Shown here piece after piece: positions 60,552-64,000 of a DNA stretch of 64,000 nucleotides. Origin of the DNA: Ovis canadensis (Eukaryota; Chordata; Mammalia; Artiodactyla; Bovidae); assembly GCF_042477335.2 (NCBI RefSeq), contig NC_091264.1, forward strand, positions 32,117,386 to 32,181,385, written 5' to 3'. The translations under genes were made by a program, and so were the position numbers. The notes under the pieces were generated by a model. That model saw nothing but the letters and a program-made list of their open reading frames with translations, made no database searches and had not been told where the DNA came from. Within the stretch, counting starts at the first letter, position 1; every line of letters starts with the position of its first letter.

Positions 60552-60727
60552 TAGGGGTGTGTGTGTGACAATGCATTTACTATTTTTAATCCAATGTAAG
60601 TCTGTGTGTGCATGTGTGTGTGTGTGAGAGAGAGAGGCATTACATTTACTGTTTTTAATCCGTGTTTTTAAGTCTGTGTGTGTGTGTATGAGACAATGCA
60701 TTTACTATTTTTTAATCCAATATTAAT
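60552..60727. repeat. Three-copy minisatellite with GT runs
   Basis: Three units (about 60556-60600, 60601-60672, 60673-60727) each run (GT)n ... GCATT(T)ACATTTACT-like ... TTTTTAATCC. Copies differ mainly in the GT length. Confidence 0.75.
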
Positions 60728-60845
60728 CTATTTGAAGACTACACAAAAGCCACTTCAGGGCAAAGTGATTTCTGGTATGTTATGGTTTAAAGTATTACAT
60801 TCTGCCTGTTTTCAGTGAGTGGAATTTGTAAGGAATTAATGCCTT

Positions 60846-61116
60846 GACTTGGAGAAGGCAATGGCACCCCATTCCAGTACTCTTGCCTGGAAAATCCCCT
60901 GGACGGAGGAGCCTGGTAGGCTGCAGTCCCTGGGGTCGCTAAGAGTCAGACAGACTGAGTGACTTCAGTTTCACTGTTCACTTTCATGCATTGGAGAAGG
61001 AAATGGCAACCCACTCCAGTGGGTTGCCTGGAGAATCCCAGGGTCGGGGGAGCCGGGTGGGCTGCCGTCTGTGGTGTCCCACAGAGTCGGACATGACTGA
61101 AGCGACTTAACAGCAA
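60846..61116 (+). mobile_element. Bov-A2 SINE
   Basis: Two Bov-A monomers: GGAGAAGGCAATGGCACCCC ... and GGAGAAGGAAATGGCAACCC ... ending GTCGGACATGACTGAAGCGA. In POLH intron 1. Confidence 0.9.
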
Positions 61117-61310
61117 CAACAGCAATGCCTTGACTACTCTGGTTTTTTGAAGTCATCATTTTCCCCTCTAATCTTTTAGCTTTGTAGTAGCATGACACTT
61201 TTTTCAAGGTGAACGTTAATTTTTGACACTTAAAAAAAGTACAGTTGAGTGCTTACTCAACTGTAAAACCTGTGTTCTCTCATATTTAAATACCTTGTTT
61301 ACGTTAGGTC

Positions 61311-61482
61311 AGTGGTTTCCAATCTCTGCTGTGCATTAGAGAAGACTTATAAAAATTGCGATGCCCAGGTCACACCCATTCTAATTAAGTTAGATGTCTG
61401 ATAGTAGAAGCCAGAAATCAATAGTGTTTAAAGGTTCCTAGGTTATTCCAATCTGTAGTAAAGTTTGGGAGCCACTGCTTTC
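61311..61482 (+). mobile_element. MER5A hAT-Charlie DNA transposon
   Basis: Near-complete: CAGTGGTTTCCAATCTCTGC start, CCCAGGTCACACCCATTCTA middle and TTGGGAGCCACTG end, an inverted match to the start. Confidence 0.82.
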
Positions 61483-61993
61483 GTTTATAAAGCCTTCTTT
61501 CAGATTTCTAACAATGTTAAATGAAAACATTTACCTCTATCAATGGTTTATAAGGTTTGTTCTTTCAATCTAGCACCCATACGTTTACGTATGTCTGTCT
61601 ACAAATAGTGTGTAGTATTTTCTTTTTTTGGTTGTTTTCTTTTTGTCTTCAAAAGTTGAACATGAATAGATAGAAAATCAGCAGTAGAACACTACAAAGT
61701 AATTGTTACAGGCCAGATCCGCTGATGGGTGCTCAGAAGTTCAAAATTTGAAGAGAAACGGGATATGTGCATAGTCTCAAAGTATCTCTTCTACGAAAGG
61801 AAAAAATAGTAACCTTACAGTGAGAAACCTAGCAAACACTGTCACTATTCAATGATATGTTTACCATCACTAGTATTAAGACATAGTGACGTCATGTAAC
61901 TCCAAACATGATACATTACTTGAGAAAAGCAGAACACTTCCACAATGTTCTTGCCTGGAATGCATAACCTCAGTCTTATCAAGAGAAAACATC

Positions 61994-62296
61994 AGGGCTT
62001 CCCTGATGGCTCAGTTGTAAGGAAGCTACCTGGCAATGCAGGAGACACAGGTTTGATTCCTGACCCAGGAAGATCCCACATGCCTCAGAGCAATTAGGCT
62101 GGTGCCCTAGAGCCCGGGAGTTGCAGCTTCTAAAGTCCATGCACCTAGAGGCTGTTCTCCTCAACAAGAGAAGCACTGCAGTGCAAAGCCTGCTCATTGC
62201 AACTAGACAGTGGGCCCCACTAACAACAACTAGAGAAAAGTGTAAGCAACAGTGAAGACCCAGCACAGCCAAAAATAAATAAATTTTTTTTTTAAG
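61994..62296 (+). mobile_element. CHR-type SINE
   Basis: GGGCTTCCCTGATGGCTCAG head, AGCACTGCAGTGCAAAGCCT block and an AAAATAAATAAA-T tail. In POLH intron 1. Confidence 0.85.
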
Positions 62297-62319
62297 AATT
62301 TATTTTTAAAAAGGGCAGG

Positions 62320-62680
62320 GGGAACATCAGACAAACCTAAACTGAGAGATGTTCTCAAAGCAACTGAGTAGTTCCCTGTGAAACTGTCAAGGTCATGAGA
62401 AACATGGAGTGGCACTGATTGGAGAAGACTAAGGAGATGTGATGACTAAGACTGGATCTTAAGCTGGATTCTGGAACCAAAAATGGACATTAATGGGAGT
62501 AACTGGTAAAATTCAAGTAAAGTTTGTAGTGTGAATATTACGCTCATGTTCATTTTTTAGCTTTGATAATTGTGCTGTGTAAAATGTAGCACTAGGGGAA
62601 ACTGGGTATGGGGGAACCCTACTATGTTTGTGACTTTTCTGTAACCCTAGAAGTTTTTCAAAGAAAGTTTTGAAATTCAC
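62320..62680 (+). repeat. Old interspersed repeat, family uncertain
   Basis: Resembles an old LINE 3' end: TTTGATAATTGTGCTGTG, then CTAGGGGAAACTGGGTATGG and GTGACTTTTCTGTAACCC. Confidence 0.45.
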
Positions 62681-62754
62681 ATGAATGCTTTGATACTATA
62701 TATTATTTTGTGCTTCTCTTTACCCTGAACTTATATTTGAAATTTGTCTGTCCA

Positions 62755-62965
62755 TTAGATTCTAACTGTTGGCTTTATCCCACCATTGATGTACATTGTA
62801 ATTTGCATTTGTACATGCAGTTTGCATTGATGTACATGTAATTTGCATTTCCCTATGCCTAATGACATTGAGCCCATTTTCATATGCCTGTTGACTATCT
62901 GAATATCTTTTGTAAAGTGTTCAGTTCTTTGGGGGAAATGGGTATTTTTTAAAGCTTTTATTATT
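62755..62965 (-). mobile_element. L1 fragment, antisense
   Basis: Contains AATTTGCATTTCCCTATGCC and TTGAGCCCATTTTCATATGC, an antisense L1 ORF2-end signature. A segment TTGATGTACAT.GTAATTTGC is duplicated at its start. Confidence 0.6.
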
Positions 62966-63158
62966 ATTATCCTTCTAAAGGTGTATCAATTTGTTATTCT
63001 CCTTCCAGCAGTATATGAAAATGCCTGTTTCATTCTTGTTAGTTTCCATGCTCCCATGCTTATGGTAATTCGACAGTGAAAGAATGGAAGTAGTTTTCTT
63101 TGGTGATTTAGATTCAATGTCCTTTCTAACTGTTCATAATATATTGTCTTACAGAAAA

Positions 63159-63933
63159 ATGACTGATGGAAGAGACCGGGTAGTTGCTCTAGTGGACATG
63201 GACTGTTTTTTCGTTCAAGTGGAACAGCGGCAAAATCCTCATTTGAGGAATAAACCTTGTGCAGTTGTACAGTACACATCATGGAAGGGTGGTGGGTATG
63301 TATCATAGTTATTCTTATAACTCTAAACTGCTCTTTTAATCTCTGAGAATACATGGCACTATGCTAGGTCCTATTTTTGAGAGTTCTGAACTGCTGTGTT
63401 TGAGAATGAATAGTGGTATCAATGGGACTTCCCTGGCAGTCCAGAGGTTAAGACTTCACTCCAGGGGGTATGGGTTCCATCCCTGGTCAGGGAACTAAGA
63501 TCCCATATGCTGTTGTGTGGCTAAAAAGTTTTAAAAAAATAGTAGTAGCATCAGTGGCCAAAAAGTTTCTACTATTGTGTTTATAATCTAGTTGTCATGT
63601 GAAATTTTATGATCATGTGAAATTTTTATGATCATGTAATATTTTTGCTCTGTGGCCAAAAAATTAAGGAAAAAAAATAGTAGCATCTGTGATCAAAAAG
63701 TTTCTATTATGTTTATAACCTATTCATCATGCTGAATTTTAATTACTTTTGCTTATGATCATATAATGTTTTTGCTCCCCTTTTTTTCCTAACCTTAGAA
63801 TAGTTGCAGTAAGTTATGAAGCTCGTGCATTTGGGGTTACTAGAAACATGTGGGCAGATGATGCTAAGAAGTTATGTCCAGATCTTCTACTGGCACAAGT
63901 TCGTGAGCTCCATGGAAAAGCTAACCTCGCCAA
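63159..63933 (+). CDS. POLH: POLH, DNA polymerase eta (N-terminal two coding exons; gene continues beyond window)
   Basis: Coding exon 2 (acceptor before 63155, ATG 63159, ends 63295) and exon 3 (63799-63933) give 90 codons plus 2 bases; phases match. The start is MTDGRDRVVALVDMDC. Y-family (UmuC-like) polymerase: residue D13 in VDMD is a catalytic metal ligand, Q38 and R61 (in AFGVTR) are the finger residues that contact the incoming or template base, and Y52/R55 bind the triphosphate, as known for human pol eta. The next catalytic pair (D115/E116) is outside the window. The enzyme bypasses UV cyclobutane dimers in the nucleus; its loss causes XP-variant in humans. Position 3-4 (DG) differs from human TG as I recall it. 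Shares a promoter with XPO5. Confidence 0.96.
63425..63537 (+). mobile_element. CHR-type SINE fragment
   Basis: GGGACTTCCCTGGCAGTCCA head and CCCTGGTCAGGGAACTAAGA; short A-rich tail. In POLH intron 2. Confidence 0.85.
63541..63780. repeat. Tandem duplication in POLH intron 2, about 115-130 bp unit
   Basis: Unit A (about 63541-63655) and unit B (about 63678-63780) both run TAGTAGCATC ... CAAAAAGTTTCTA ... GTTTATAA ... TTTTTGCTC. Unit A also contains a small ATCATGTGAAATTTTT tandem. It ends about 20 bp before the exon 3 acceptor. Confidence 0.7.
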
Positions 63934-64000
63934 GTAAGAAGAGAAGATGGTTTAAGGGGAGTAGAGGAGTTGGAATCATTTCATGAGGCTAGGAACTGAT

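Overview
This is a gene-dense piece of mammalian nuclear DNA, almost certainly from a bovid ruminant. The evidence is the repeat content: BovB (RTE) LINEs, Bov-tA/Bov-A2 SINEs and CHR-type cetartiodactyl SINEs fill the introns, and the multi-exon genes have GT-AG splice sites and CpG-island promoters. The gene order LRRC73 - YIPF3 - POLR1C - XPO5 - POLH matches the block known from human 6p21.1. Family and human comparisons are from memory; no search was run.

Layout. 1-2330 (minus): LRRC73, all but its last ~40 codons, with a GC-rich 5' region to about 3450. 4558-8708 (minus): YIPF3, complete, 9 coding exons, 347 aa. 9022-15725 (plus): POLR1C, complete, 9 exons, 346 aa. About 16307-59388 (minus): XPO5, complete, 32 coding exons, 1,199 aa, every exon joining in frame. 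About 59600-64000 (plus): the start of POLH, with an untranslated first exon and the first two coding exons (90 codons); the gene continues past the window. YIPF3/POLR1C and XPO5/POLH are head-to-head pairs sharing short CpG-rich promoters. POLR1C and XPO5 converge tail to tail.

Roles. YIPF3 is a Golgi membrane protein. POLR1C is the AC40 subunit shared by RNA polymerases I and III. XPO5 exports pre-miRNA hairpins from the nucleus with RanGTP. POLH is the Y-family translesion polymerase eta. LRRC73 is a leucine-rich-repeat protein of unknown role. Apart from shared promoters nothing ties them into one pathway.

The most unusual feature is XPO5 intron 23 (22622-23133). It has a perfect U12-type 5' splice site and a near-perfect U12 branch site, but must end in AT, not AC or AG, to keep the reading frame. 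Other points of interest are a BovB copy with a long reverse-transcriptase frame broken by two close nonsense changes, an L1 tail interrupted by two BovB insertions, several small tandem duplications, and long in-frame open stretches upstream of the LRRC73 and XPO5 start codons. I see no bacterial-style system, CRISPR array or novel gene cluster.
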